A stretch of 64,000 bases of DNA from Oceanobacillus senegalensis (GTDB lineage: Bacteria; Bacillota; Bacilli; Bacillales; Amphibacillaceae), in contig NZ_LT839648.1 of the NCBI RefSeq assembly GCF_900176885.1, forward strand, positions 1,565,758-1,629,757, written 5' to 3'. Both the position numbers and the translations under genes were made by a program. Positions within the stretch are counted from its first letter, which is position 1. Every line of letters starts with the position of its first letter. Shown here in pieces: positions 25,927 through 34,590 of this stretch. A model generated the notes under the pieces. It was not told where the DNA came from and did not search any database. It saw only the letters and a program-made list of their open reading frames with translations.

Positions 25927-26817
25927 ATGGAGTTAAGACAACTTGAATATTTTATGGCGGTATCGAAAGAACTACACTTTACTAGAGCAGCAGAGAAATT
26001 AAATATTGCACAGCCAACCTTAAGCCAGCAAATTAAAAGTTTAGAAGATGAAGTAGGAATTCCACTTTTTGATCGAATTGGTAAAAAAACAGCATTGACA
26101 GAAGCGGGAAATATTTTGTTACGTCATAGCCAACGTGTGTTTTACGAACTTGAACAGGCTCAGGCTAGACTAAGGGACCTAAATGGATTACAAAGAGGAA
26201 AACTCACCATAGGTTCCTTGCTGACGTGTGTCAACTATCTGCTTCCTCCTGCGATTTTAACGTTCAAACGCTTATATCCAAATATAGAGTTATCGGTATT
26301 AGGGTTAAGGTCTGGGGATATTAAAAAGGGACTGTTAGAAAATGATTTAGACTTAGGGATTACCTTCTTACCCATAGAGGAGGAAGAATTTGAGTTCATT
26401 CCACTATTTACGGAAGAACTTTCTTTGGCTGTTCCATTGGATCATCCATTTGCACAAATGAATAAGGTTGAAATGAAGGAACTTAAGAATGTACCAATCA
26501 TTTTACTACCAGAAAATTATTTCCTTAGGCAGCTTGTTGATACATATTGTACAGAAATAGGAATAACACTTGAACCATCACTTGAAATGACGACATTGGA
26601 ATCATTGATCCATATGGTTTCTGAAGGGATCGGTGTCACCATCTTACCTGCACCATATCTTGATAATTTAAAAAATAATCAGATTGTAAACGTAAAGTTG
26701 ATGAATCCAACCCCAAAAAGAAAGATTGGATTTGTGTTTAGAAAAGATAAATTCATGTGTACAGCTACAAGAGCCTTCATTGACCAAGTAACGGAAACGA
26801 GCAAATCCATCCCATAA
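25927..26817 (+). CDS. LysR-family transcriptional regulator
   Basis: A 296-residue LysR protein. The N-terminal winged helix is standard (MELRQLEYFMAVSKELHF then RAAEKLNIAQPTLSQQIKSL). The rest is a periplasmic-binding-like effector domain. GGGGGAG lies upstream of the ATG at 25927. LysR genes usually face the genes they control, but the DNA upstream is decayed and no partner is obvious, so its target may have been lost. Confidence 0.92.
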   Translation: MELRQLEYFMAVSKELHFTRAAEKLNIAQPTLSQQIKSLEDEVGIPLFDRIGKKTALTEAGNILLRHSQRVFYELEQAQARLRDLNGLQRGKLTIGSLLTCVNYLLPPAILTFKRLYPNIELSVLGLRSGDIKKGLLENDLDLGITFLPIEEEEFEFIPLFTEELSLAVPLDHPFAQMNKVEMKELKNVPIILLPENYFLRQLVDTYCTEIGITLEPSLEMTTLESLIHMVSEGIGVTILPAPYLDNLKNNQIVNVKLMNPTPKRKIGFVFRKDKFMCTATRAFIDQVTETSKSIP

Positions 26818-26951
26818 AGTAATCTTTCAATCAGTGGGGGCAGGTTATACCACAAGGGTATGACACAAGGCCCTATCCCACCTAAATGATTTTCGTTTAT
26901 CCTCCATTTTTTTAGATGGGGGTATTACTTCCCCTTAACTTGCGATAAAAA

Positions 26952-26982
26952 AACGAGAGGTACCATCAAACTGCCTCTCGTT
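26952..26982. terminator. Bidirectional terminator
   Basis: AACGAGAGG-TACC and its partner CCTCTCGTT form a stem flanked by A and T runs on both sides. It ends the redox protein gene on the minus strand and probably the LysR gene on the plus strand. Confidence 0.75.
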
Positions 26983-26991
26983 TTGTCTTAA

Positions 26992-27231
26992 TTATCCGTT
27001 TTTCACATCTTCCATACTTGCTCCATAATTAATATGGTAGGTTTGGCCATCTACAACAAGAGCCGGAACTGATTTTACTCCAGCGGATTCTGCTTCCTTA
27101 ATTCTTGAAGCGTCTTCCCCGAAATGAACGATTTCGAGATCCACCTTTGATTGGTCTAAGTATCCTAACATCATTTTCTCTGCATCAACACACACAGGAC
27201 AGCCAGCATGATAAAAAACCGCTTTTTTCAA
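26992..27231 (-). CDS. Thioredoxin/glutaredoxin-like protein
   Basis: A 79-residue thioredoxin-fold protein with redox centre CPVC at residues 11-14 (FYHAGCPVCVDAEKMM) and the cis-proline in VPALVVDG. It starts at TTG 27229-27231, with AAGGAGG nine bases before; no ATG is available. Likely cytoplasmic disulfide exchange. The partner is unknown. Confidence 0.8.
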   Translation of the reverse strand: MKKAVFYHAGCPVCVDAEKMMLGYLDQSKVDLEIVHFGEDASRIKEAESAGVKSVPALVVDGQTYHINYGASMEDVKNG

Positions 27232-27393
27232 CTATAAATACCTCCTTAATAGTCAATCTATATATAGCTTAAAGCGTGGAAAAAAGATTATCAATTAGTA
27301 ATTTCCTATTGTTATCATAGTCAATACCTATTTATCGGCTATGGTGTTAGGCTGATGTAAATGCAAAATAGAAAAATTTCAACCCCAAAAAAA

Positions 27394-27411
27394 GGCACGT
27401 TCTCACGCTCC
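27394..27411 (-). terminator. Terminator of the VOC gene
   Basis: GGAGCGTG-AGAA-CGTGCC on the minus strand followed by TTTTTTT, 40 bases past the VOC stop codon. Confidence 0.65.
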
Positions 27412-27452
27412 TTTTTTTATGTATTAATTTAATTTTCTGTGGAGACTTCCCC

Positions 27453-27824
27453 TTAACGATGTTGATCGATTAAAATTGGATTTCCGTCTGGGTCCTCTAT
27501 TGTAATAAATGCTGGTCCTTCTGTTGATTCATTGGCTTCTTGTATTAACTTAAATCCCTTCTTTTTCAACTCTTTTTGTAATTCTCGAATATCTGTAAAA
27601 TCTTCCAGGTTTTCAGCATTGTTATCCCAGCCTGGATTAAACGTCAGGATGTTTTTCTCAAACATTCCTTGGAAAAGACCAATTACCGTTTGCTGATTTT
27701 TCATGATAAGCCAATTTTGTTTAATGTCCCCACCAAACGTCTTAAATCCCAGTCCCTCATAAAATTCTTTTGATCGATGAATATCCTTTACATTTAAACT
27801 TACGGAAAACGCTCCTAGCTTCAT
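27453..27824 (-). CDS. VOC-family (glyoxalase/bleomycin resistance-like) protein
   Basis: A 123-residue protein of the vicinal oxygen chelate fold: SVSLNVKDIHRSKEFYEGLG at the N-terminus and ITIEDPDGNPILIDQH at the C-terminus are the two beta-alpha-beta-beta-beta modules. ATG 27822-27824 is preferred (AAGGAGG seven bases upstream). Metal-ligand positions are not all clear, and many such proteins have unknown substrates. Single gene. Confidence 0.85.
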   Translation of the reverse strand: MKLGAFSVSLNVKDIHRSKEFYEGLGFKTFGGDIKQNWLIMKNQQTVIGLFQGMFEKNILTFNPGWDNNAENLEDFTDIRELQKELKKKGFKLIQEANESTEGPAFITIEDPDGNPILIDQHR

Positions 27825-27966
27825 CAATTAACCTCCTTTTAAATAAATGAAATCTTTAACCAGTTGTTTTTTCATCCCCACCGAAAATAATCATTAGCTA
27901 CGGTTATGGATGATTTATTTGAACTTTTCATTCCTCGCCTATAGTCTAGATAATTTCAACAAGGCA

Positions 27967-28446
27967 TTACTTCAAATCAAATGCTTCCTTATAATATTCC
28001 CTTAACTCCGTAGCATTATCTTTCCATTCAACTTGTTGCCCGTTGACGATCTGATCAAGCACATCTAAACATCTATGCCACCCAGCCGCAACATACATTA
28101 CCATGTCCTTATCATCAAAAATGTGAGTGAAGACCATTTCGCAACCCTTATCCTTTTCATGTAATGAGATTCGTAGCAAATCATCAACCTCTTGAAACTC
28201 AAAGGTATGCGGTTTTGTTAACTCCGTTATAATCCCCTCATACTTCGTACCCTCTCCATCATCAAAGGCAATCTTCCCTCTTAACCTCAGGTCCATATCC
28301 CCTGTTGCAAAAGGGTACCATTGAGTAAAATATTCTGGGTTGGTAATCATATTGAAAACATCTTCCTGGTTATATTCGAAATAGCGTTCGAATCTTAGAG
28401 CATAACGGCCATTTACCTCATGTAGTGTTCCATATTTACTCATCAT
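27967..28446 (-). CDS. SRPBCC (AHSA1-like) domain protein
   Basis: A 159-residue START-like protein. Diagnostic stretches are RYFEYNQEDVFNMITNPEYFTQWYPFATG near the N-terminus and AAGWHRCLDVLDQIVNG near the C-terminus, as in AHSA1/activator-of-Hsp90-type SRPBCC proteins. Such folds bind hydrophobic ligands. The role here is unknown. Start codon ATG 28444-28446 (or the next one) behind AGGAGG. Confidence 0.82.
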   Translation of the reverse strand: MMSKYGTLHEVNGRYALRFERYFEYNQEDVFNMITNPEYFTQWYPFATGDMDLRLRGKIAFDDGEGTKYEGIITELTKPHTFEFQEVDDLLRISLHEKDKGCEMVFTHIFDDKDMVMYVAAGWHRCLDVLDQIVNGQQVEWKDNATELREYYKEAFDLK

Positions 28447-28539
28447 CTTATCCTCCTAATTAGGTATCATTCGTAGCGTGAGTACTTCTTCCCGGTAGAC
28501 TATTATAACATCAATATCATTTCTTACATGACACGGTTA

Positions 28540-28590
28540 TAGTGTCCGTCCCCCACTTCTCTAAAGCGTTCTGGGAGACAGGCACCATTC
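28540..28590. repeat. Dispersed hairpin repeat copy
   Basis: AGTGTCCGTCCCCCACTTCT at 28541 and TGGGAGACAGGCACCATTC ending at 28590 match the family at 5220-5287, including TCTCTAAAGC in the left arm, but the right part of the central palindrome is shortened. Confidence 0.65.
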
Positions 28591-28615
28591 CAAACCGCAA
28601 TAAAAGAACAGGTCC

Positions 28616-28732
28616 ATCCCGGTCCTGGCAGCTCATGTTCCATCTATAGACCATACCCCAACACCCATACCAAGAGCCATTTTTCTCTTGATGATTTACT
28701 AATTAATTGACACCATACAAATAACTGATAAT
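28616..28732 (-). pseudogene. Short relic of a second squalene-hopene-cyclase-type gene
   Basis: This intergenic DNA aligns with 31791-31908, inside the intact cyclase gene, with clear similarity across about 115 bases (for example CCCATACCAAGAGCCAT occurs in both). Translated on the minus strand it reads LVNHQEKNGSWYGCWGM with stops, against LVDHQEKDGSWYGRWGI in the intact gene. It is a leftover of a partial duplication or of a lost paralogue, and is flanked by dispersed repeats on both sides. Confidence 0.75.
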
Positions 28733-28740
28733 TTTCGGGG

Positions 28741-28800
28741 GGTATGATCTCTGTCCCCCGTCGCGTTAGCACTTTAGCAGCAGCGGGAAACAGGTACATT
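28741..28800. repeat. Degenerate dispersed hairpin repeat
   Basis: TCTCTGTCCCCCGTCGCG and GCAGCGGGAAACAGGTACA, with CACTTTAGCAG between them, form a poor inverted repeat of the same family as the other copies. It borders the cyclase relic on its right side. Confidence 0.5.
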
Positions 28801-28868
28801 GTCTCACTGCAAAAAATTGGGGCTCAACATGCACCTGTCCCTGCTTAACATCTCTAATAAGCCACTCA

Positions 28869-29414
28869 TTATTTCAAACGAATTTCGGTTCCAATTTGTA
28901 GATTATACGGGTTAATTCCTGGATTGAGATTATATAAATCTAACAGCGTTACACCTGGATGCTCCATACTAATCGAATAGAGTGTGTCTCCTGCCTTGAT
29001 TGTATAGTACTCGTTGCCGTAATCAGCGTCGTATTTGACTCTAACTTTGGATCCAATTTGTAAGTTATATGGGTCTACGTTCGGATTTAATACATATAAG
29101 TCTCTTAAATTGATATCTTCATACATGGTGGCAATGCTGTAAAAAGTATCACCGGCCGAAATCGTGTGATACCAATCACTTCCTGGATCAATGATAATTT
29201 CCGTTCCTATTTGTAAATGGTAAGGATCAATTCCTGGATTCCACTCATATAAATCATAGATGGTAACATTTTCTTGAGACGCTGCAATACTCCAAAGTGT
29301 ATCCCCTTCCTCTACAGTTACTGTAGATACTTCAGCGTGGCCATGATCTACTCCTATTCCTGTGATCATGCCAACAGCTAAAATCGGTGCCATAAGGAAT
29401 TTCAAACTTTTCAT
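28869..29414 (-). CDS. Secreted protein with three LysM domains
   Basis: A 181-residue protein with a signal peptide (MKSLKFLMAPILAVGMITG, cleavage probably after the HGHA region) followed by three LysM repeats: TVEEGDTLWSIAA..., TISAGDTFYSIAT... and TIKAGDTLYSISM..., each ending in a PYNLQIGTEI-type phrase. LysM binds peptidoglycan or chitin oligomers, so it should sit on the wall or spore surface. No catalytic domain is attached. The start at 29414 follows GAGGAGGG at the right distance; longer starts lack a proper site. Confidence 0.9.
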   Translation of the reverse strand: MKSLKFLMAPILAVGMITGIGVDHGHAEVSTVTVEEGDTLWSIAASQENVTIYDLYEWNPGIDPYHLQIGTEIIIDPGSDWYHTISAGDTFYSIATMYEDINLRDLYVLNPNVDPYNLQIGSKVRVKYDADYGNEYYTIKAGDTLYSISMEHPGVTLLDLYNLNPGINPYNLQIGTEIRLK

Positions 29415-29606
29415 CATCACCCTCCTCGGTGTAATATCCATACTTTTATCCATTACTTTTATCTTTCTAAAACAATTGTAATAAATGTAATGGTTATGTA
29501 ATATATGTATGTACTCTTTCATGAAGTAGTGATGAAACATGCTTATAAAAGCTGAATTATCAACTGATCGTGTTAATCGAATACAAAATGCCGCTACAAA
29601 AATTTA

Positions 29607-29632
29607 AAATCTTGGGTCAGTCCCCAAGATTT
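29607..29632 (-). terminator. Terminator-like hairpin downstream of the cyclase operon
   Basis: AAATCTTGGG and CCCAAGATTT form a perfect 10-base stem around a six-base loop. On the minus strand it is followed by an AT-rich tail with TTTTT. The loop contains TCAGT, and a related text with the same TCAGTCCCCAAGAT lies at 31389-31415. Confidence 0.6.
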
Positions 29633-29817
29633 CCTCTTTTGAGCAATGTTACTTTCTGACATTGCCTAGATAGATCTCAACTTAAAATATATCATTCCTA
29701 ATAATCTATTCCCGACGTTACTTTGAGTAAATATAAAGAAGGAGGAATATAGGTTTCTAGGACTCATTTAATAGAATAACTATCCTTAGATAACCAAGTT
29801 AAAAACTCGATATCATG

Positions 29818-30899
29818 TTATTTCCCTTTCAACCTTATATAAGGTCGTAGTAAATAACTTGCTACTTTTAACGGATCGGTTTTGGTTTGGAATAATTTCT
29901 TACCCCAGTAACCTTGTAGCGATTGAATCATTCGATCCAATCCTGTATTCGATAATTGCTCTAATGATCTTCTTAAAATGAGAGCATTTTTATAGCTCTT
30001 GCGAAGTGGTTTCATTAACTCCTCATACTTACCTAAACCACATAAATCATAGGCTGTAAACACCCCACTTAATATAGAAGCATACTGTCCAAAGCCCAAA
30101 AAAGGCATCATGGTTCCGAAACAATTTCCCACGTAAAAAGTATTCCCTATCCGCCCTGAGCCACATATTCCAATTGGATAACGGGTAATTTGGAACTGAT
30201 CAGTTATTCGTATTTCCTGTTGAAGCTGAGAGCGTACCTTTTCATAAAATGAGCTCCAAAGATGATGTCCGCATTTTCAGGGTAGTCTGGAATAGCAAGT
30301 GAAATATTTGCCTCTTTTTCTGAAAATGGAATGAGATAACAATATCCGTACGGCGCTATGTCATAATCAAGCCAAGCCATGACAGTATAGCGGTCAAAAT
30401 CACCTTTAACTGTTACGCCCTTTATCGAAACGGTTAGGTCTTCCCTAAAATTTCGGTGCTCCTTTGCATAATCCCCGTCTCCAGTTGCGATAACTACATG
30501 CGAATGTTTTCTTAGTAATTGTTCATATGTTTCTTCTGAATGATAATGAATCACTGATTTGGTTTGTTGTTCCAGCTGTGATTCAAATGAATCCTTATCC
30601 CTACCACGGATATTGGTAAATCCTAGTCGCCCCTCAATGTTTGTTTTTTCGTTCTTTGAAAAAAGCACCATTTCCTGAATATTTGAAGTAGGTTTGAGAT
30701 AAATTCCAAATTCCTCTGATAAAGTTGCTATAGAATCATACACTGGTCTAATAAGAATAGACAGTAAAATTTCTCCGTTAACAAAACGGTCCCCTACTTT
30801 GCTTCTTTTTTCATAGATTGTTGGAGTAATGCCATTTTTCTCAAGCGTAATGGCACATGCTAAACCGGAGAGTCCGGCACCCATGATAGCAATATCCAT
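29818..30899 (-). pseudogene. FAD-dependent oxidoreductase of the cyclase operon, frameshifted
   Basis: The N-terminal frame begins MDIAIMGAGLSGLACAITLE, a textbook FAD/NAD(P) Rossmann motif, and continues to a stop after about 231 residues. A one-base shift in a T run near 30265 restores the frame (WSSFYEKVRSQLQQE, then ITRYPIGICGSGRIGN and MPFLGFGQYASILSG), giving about 360 residues. The fold resembles geranylgeranyl-reductase-like oxidoreductases, which act on isoprenoids, fitting the nearby terpene cyclase. A sequencing error in the T run is a real alternative. Confidence 0.75.
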
Positions 30900-31081
30900 T
30901 ATCGAACCATACCCCTAAATGATTTATGTATAGCAAAAGCATTCCCTTATGGTGGGAATAAATACAATGGGAACATCCAATAACTGGATATTCATATAGA
31001 AAAAAGGAGAGTAGATGATTGGAATCTACCCTCCTCCACTTTATCTGCATCGACCTATTCCATAAATTCTCAAGTAAGTAC

Positions 31082-31391
31082 TTATTTTTTAAAAAACAAC
31101 TCCTTCTGCTCTATCTCACCCAACCGTTCTAGACCCTGTGGTTCATGATCTTGGAAATAAGCATGGTACAGCCTTCGTCATTACTTTTTTATTCGAATCT
31201 TGTGATGATCTTAGGTGGGAGCTATAGAGGATTGGGAAGTAATCCTGAAGAAACTTCCCTTCTACATGCGCAGTAAGAGCTATGATTTGAAAACCTAATT
31301 GTTCTGCAACAAAGAATACTGAGTTTAATACATGGTCACTGGAGGCTTTCACGATTGGATAACCTAAAATAACTACTCGATGCCGTTTCAT
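31082..31391 (-). pseudogene. C-terminal fragment of a larger protein, frameshifted
   Basis: The first frame reads MKRHRVVILGYPIVKASSDH and IIALTAHVEGKFLQDYFPIL. After a frameshift it ends RLYHAYFQDHEPQGLERLGE. Without the first ATG there is no ribosome binding site, so this is the tail of a gene whose front is missing. From memory it looks like the end of a long coiled-coil SMC/SbcC-type ATPase, but I could not confirm this. It interrupts the cyclase operon and is bordered on its right by hairpin-like DNA similar to that at 29607-29632. Confidence 0.5.
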
Positions 31392-31415
31392 AGATTTTGG
31401 AGTCAGTCCCCAAGA

Positions 31416-33299
31416 TTACAGAAATTTCTTTTTATAATGGTTTAAGGCCAATAAAGGAAAGATATAACGATAGCTATGGTAATGAATATAAAACCCTCCT
31501 GCCATACCCTGTCCTTTAGGATAACTTATTGTCCAATCATTCTTTTTGGAGGATGCAAGCAAAAATTTTACCCCGGCATTTATTTCTGGAGTTGGTTGAT
31601 CTGAGGCCTTTATTAAAGCATCTAATGCCCACGAAGTATGAGTTAGTGTACTAGCTCCTAAGGGGGTATACTCTTGATTTATATCGCTTTTACACGATTC
31701 TCCCCAGCCTCCATCAGAATTCTGTATGTCACCTAACCATTTTAGCGCTCTTTGTATCGAAGTGTTTTGAGGGGATACTCCTACAGAAACCATCCCGGTT
31801 ATCGCAGCCCATGTTCCATAGAGATAACATATCCCCCAACGCCCATACCAAGAGCCATCTTTTTCTTGATGATCTACTAACCAGTTAACACCGTTTTTTA
31901 TAACTGGATGATTTTTTGATAAATTTGTAAAGTTCCCGAAGAATTCCAACGTTCTTCCAGTTAAATCGGCAGTAGATGGGTCCGTAAGTAAAAATGCAGC
32001 ACCTTCAATTGGTAAATGGTGTAATATGGTTTTATCCACATTTTTTTCAAAGGCCGGCCATCCGCCATCGTTATTTTGCATGGAAAATAGCCAGTTGATT
32101 CCTCTGTCCCATGCTTGTTGATATACAGAATCGTTATGAACAAGCTCTGCAATGGACCTTAATGCTGCTGTTGTATCATCTACGTCCGGATTCATCGTAT
32201 TAACATGAGAAAATCCCCATCCACCTGGTAAACTGTACGGATTATGCACCATCCAATCTCCATATCGATGATGTTGGCGTGTTAGTAGATAGTTATTTGC
32301 TTTCTGAATCACAGGGTCCTGCCATGAAACTCCAGCATCTTGCATAACATAACTTATTAACGTTGTATTCCATACATTAGCTGTTGTATATTGCATATGG
32401 ATATGTCCATCCACTTGGCTTTCCATTGATTTTAATCCGTTAACTGCCCTTATAATGACAGGGTCATTCTTTTGATACCCAAGAGATAACAATGAAAATA
32501 TCATTAGAAAAGTAGAACTAAAATAGCTGTATAATGTTCCATCCGGTTCTATTCGGTCTAACATATATTTCTCCGCTTGTTGCATGCTGACGGAATGGAT
32601 GTAGGCAGGTAATCCAACAATGTGGTGAATTCCTTTTTGAAGGAAAGACAGAAATGAACGCCACTCGCCCCGATTCCAATTAAAATCATCATTTTCTCCT
32701 GTTACACTGGAACGATATAAATTCGAAAGGTCTGGACTTCTGTTCGTCGTTTTTTGATATTTTTTATCCGCAAGAATCATAATAGGAACTATATTGACTC
32801 GGCCATAAACAGAAAAATCAAAGAGATTAATAGGAAAAGCTAATGGAAAAAGGATAAATTCCACTGGGATGGGGAAAAATCTTGGCCACTTAGATTGTCC
32901 AGTCAAGGCAAGCATTATTTTCGTAAACATATGGACGTTTTCCAAACCGCCTAATGATAAGATGATTCTTCTAGCAGCTTGCATTTCCTTGTTCCCTTCA
33001 TGGAGGTACCCAGAATACAACAGTGCATAGTAAGCTTCAACCGTTGCTGATAAATTCCCTGTCTTTTCGTCGTAAAAAAGTTTCCAAGAACCGTCTTTCT
33101 CCTGTTTACTCAAAATTCTTTGCACTAAAGCCTCTATTAACTCTTCTTCTTCCATTTCCAACGTCCGTAATAAAATAATCATGTAAGCATCCGTTGATAT
33201 ACCTGTTTCAAAAGCATAGTCCCATGATCCGTCAGAAGTTTGGTCCTTTTTTAATGTCTGTACAATACGGGCAATTTCTTTCTCGATATTTTCTTTCAT
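31416..33299 (-). CDS. sqhC: Squalene-hopene cyclase family protein (hopene or sesquarterpene cyclase)
   Basis: A 627-residue triterpene cyclase. The acid motif DVDDT (around residue 371, in MNPDVDDTTAALRS) protonates the substrate. Several QW repeats are visible: DGSWDYAF, DGSWKLFY, NDGGWPAF, DGSWYGRW and SDGGWGES. It cyclises squalene, or in Bacillus relatives tetraprenyl-beta-curcumene, at the cell membrane, giving hopanoid-like lipids. The two activities cannot be separated by eye. The adjacent FAD enzyme fits a terpene pathway. Length is normal. The start is the ATG at 33299, although no strong ribosome binding site is clear there. Confidence 0.9.
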   Translation of the reverse strand: MKENIEKEIARIVQTLKKDQTSDGSWDYAFETGISTDAYMIILLRTLEMEEEELIEALVQRILSKQEKDGSWKLFYDEKTGNLSATVEAYYALLYSGYLHEGNKEMQAARRIILSLGGLENVHMFTKIMLALTGQSKWPRFFPIPVEFILFPLAFPINLFDFSVYGRVNIVPIMILADKKYQKTTNRSPDLSNLYRSSVTGENDDFNWNRGEWRSFLSFLQKGIHHIVGLPAYIHSVSMQQAEKYMLDRIEPDGTLYSYFSSTFLMIFSLLSLGYQKNDPVIIRAVNGLKSMESQVDGHIHMQYTTANVWNTTLISYVMQDAGVSWQDPVIQKANNYLLTRQHHRYGDWMVHNPYSLPGGWGFSHVNTMNPDVDDTTAALRSIAELVHNDSVYQQAWDRGINWLFSMQNNDGGWPAFEKNVDKTILHHLPIEGAAFLLTDPSTADLTGRTLEFFGNFTNLSKNHPVIKNGVNWLVDHQEKDGSWYGRWGICYLYGTWAAITGMVSVGVSPQNTSIQRALKWLGDIQNSDGGWGESCKSDINQEYTPLGASTLTHTSWALDALIKASDQPTPEINAGVKFLLASSKKNDWTISYPKGQGMAGGFYIHYHSYRYIFPLLALNHYKKKFL

Positions 33300-33490
33300 T
33301 CATTTCACCATCCTCCCTCAAGCTACCAGAACCATTTATTTAACCATTTTTATTCAAGTAAAAGAAAAACATTCATCAAGAGGCTTAAATCATCGTTTTA
33401 AATCGTATAAATTTTCTCAACAAACGCCCTAACGGTTATGGACCGTCATTCATATGTTAATTTAGAGAACAAAAAAAGGAGGAAATGAAT

Positions 33491-33592
33491 ATGTCTCAAG
33501 GAGGATATAACTACGGAAGCGGTTTTGCCTTAATCGTTGTTCTGTTCATCCTACTCATTATTGTGGGAGCAACATGGGGCTACGGTTATTAA
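33491..33592 (+). CDS. yjcZ: YjcZ-family sporulation peptide
   Basis: A 33-residue peptide with the hallmark start MSQGGYNYGSGFALIVV and a single membrane helix ending WGYGY. It is behind GGAGGAAATGAAT. YjcZ-type peptides are small hydrophobic proteins annotated with sporulation in many Bacillaceae. Single gene with a good terminator behind it. Confidence 0.9.
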   Translation: MSQGGYNYGSGFALIVVLFILLIIVGATWGYGY

Positions 33593-33609
33593 AAAGAATG
33601 GCTCAATAA

Positions 33610-33634
33610 AAAGGCTGCAATAAATGCAGCCTTT
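33610..33634 (+). terminator. Terminator of yjcZ
   Basis: AAAGGCTGCA-ATAAA-TGCAGCCTTT followed by TGTTTCG, 17 bases past the stop codon. Confidence 0.85.
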
Positions 33635-33811
33635 TGTTTCGTTATAAGAAAAGATTGTTGTCTATATGAAAATAGCCAATCAATGTAAGGTGTCTTCAGC
33701 ATTTATCATATATTTATATTACATAATTTTCTGCAAAAGGCGGGACAAATGCCCAGTACTTAGGACAACAGTGGAACATAGTATAAACATGTATAACGAT
33801 TAGGAGGTTAA

Positions 33812-34201
33812 ATGGTAATGAACTCACATTATGATAGGAATATGAATTATCCGACCATGCAAAGTCCAATGCAAGCAGGCACAATGAAAGGGTATGATCA
33901 TCAAAAGGAAATGTATGATTTTTGTAGAAACTACAAAGATCATTATGTCATGATGGAAACAGATGATGGAAAAGTATATGATGGCATCATTATGAATGTA
34001 GAAGCTGACAATGTAGTTATATTAATGCCTGTCGGTGACCAGCGCCCGGAAGAATTCGATGAAAACAGACAATTTGGTTATGGCGGATATGGTTATCCTT
34101 ATGGAGGTTATGGCCGGTTCCCATTCAGATTTAGAAGATTTCACCGATTTACTTTTCCATTCTTTGGAATAAGACGTTTCTTTTTCCCTTTCTTTTTCTA
34201 A
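33812..34201 (+). CDS. Sm-like/spore-coat-like protein with Gly-Tyr and Phe-Arg rich tail
   Basis: A 129-residue protein in three parts: a Met/Asn-rich start, a central beta-rich stretch (CRNYKDHYVMMETDDGKVYD then IVNVEADNVVILMP-like text) that resembles an Sm-type barrel, and a low-complexity tail with GYGGYGYPYGGYG and then FRFRRFHRFTFPFF. This layout is common in small spore-associated proteins of Bacillus relatives. AGGAGG precedes the ATG at 33812; the ATG at 33818 is possible. Its location next to yjcZ supports a sporulation role (inference). Confidence 0.7.
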   Translation: MVMNSHYDRNMNYPTMQSPMQAGTMKGYDHQKEMYDFCRNYKDHYVMMETDDGKVYDGIIMNVEADNVVILMPVGDQRPEEFDENRQFGYGGYGYPYGGYGRFPFRFRRFHRFTFPFFGIRRFFFPFFF

Positions 34202-34590
34202 TCATTTAATTGTTAAATAGACTACTACCATCTCATTTTATGTTCCCAAGTAGACACACAACTTTTGTGGGCATGCATCCATAGTTAAATTTCTAGCATG
34301 CCCCTTCATTGACAGATTAGAATAGCCTTCAACTTTTTAAGGTTAGTAATATACTATACGCATCAGTTCCATGTTCATGTAGTGATTATGTCTATTTGTA
34401 CATCATGATGAAAATATCTTTCGGCCCTTATACTCGCTAACAGTTAGACTACTTAATCCTCTAAATTTTGTAACACAATCATTTATTACAAGAAGGTTTA
34501 ATACAATAATCTTATACGTAGCCACCCTACAACGTTCCTATTCTCCTTCTTTTATATAGAAGCTTAAATGAACAAAGGGAGGGATAAATC
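34202..34590. other. Intergenic stretch with a palindrome
   Basis: About 390 bases with no open reading frame worth calling. GGGCATGC near 34270 and GCATGCCC near 34297 are inverted around a 20-base loop and may be a weak terminator. The SD-like AAAGGGAGGG at 34574-34583 belongs to the next gene. Confidence 0.4.

Noticed and set aside
30841-31050. 69-residue frame upstream of the FAD enzyme
   Set aside because: Overlaps the true gene start in another frame and has low-complexity content.
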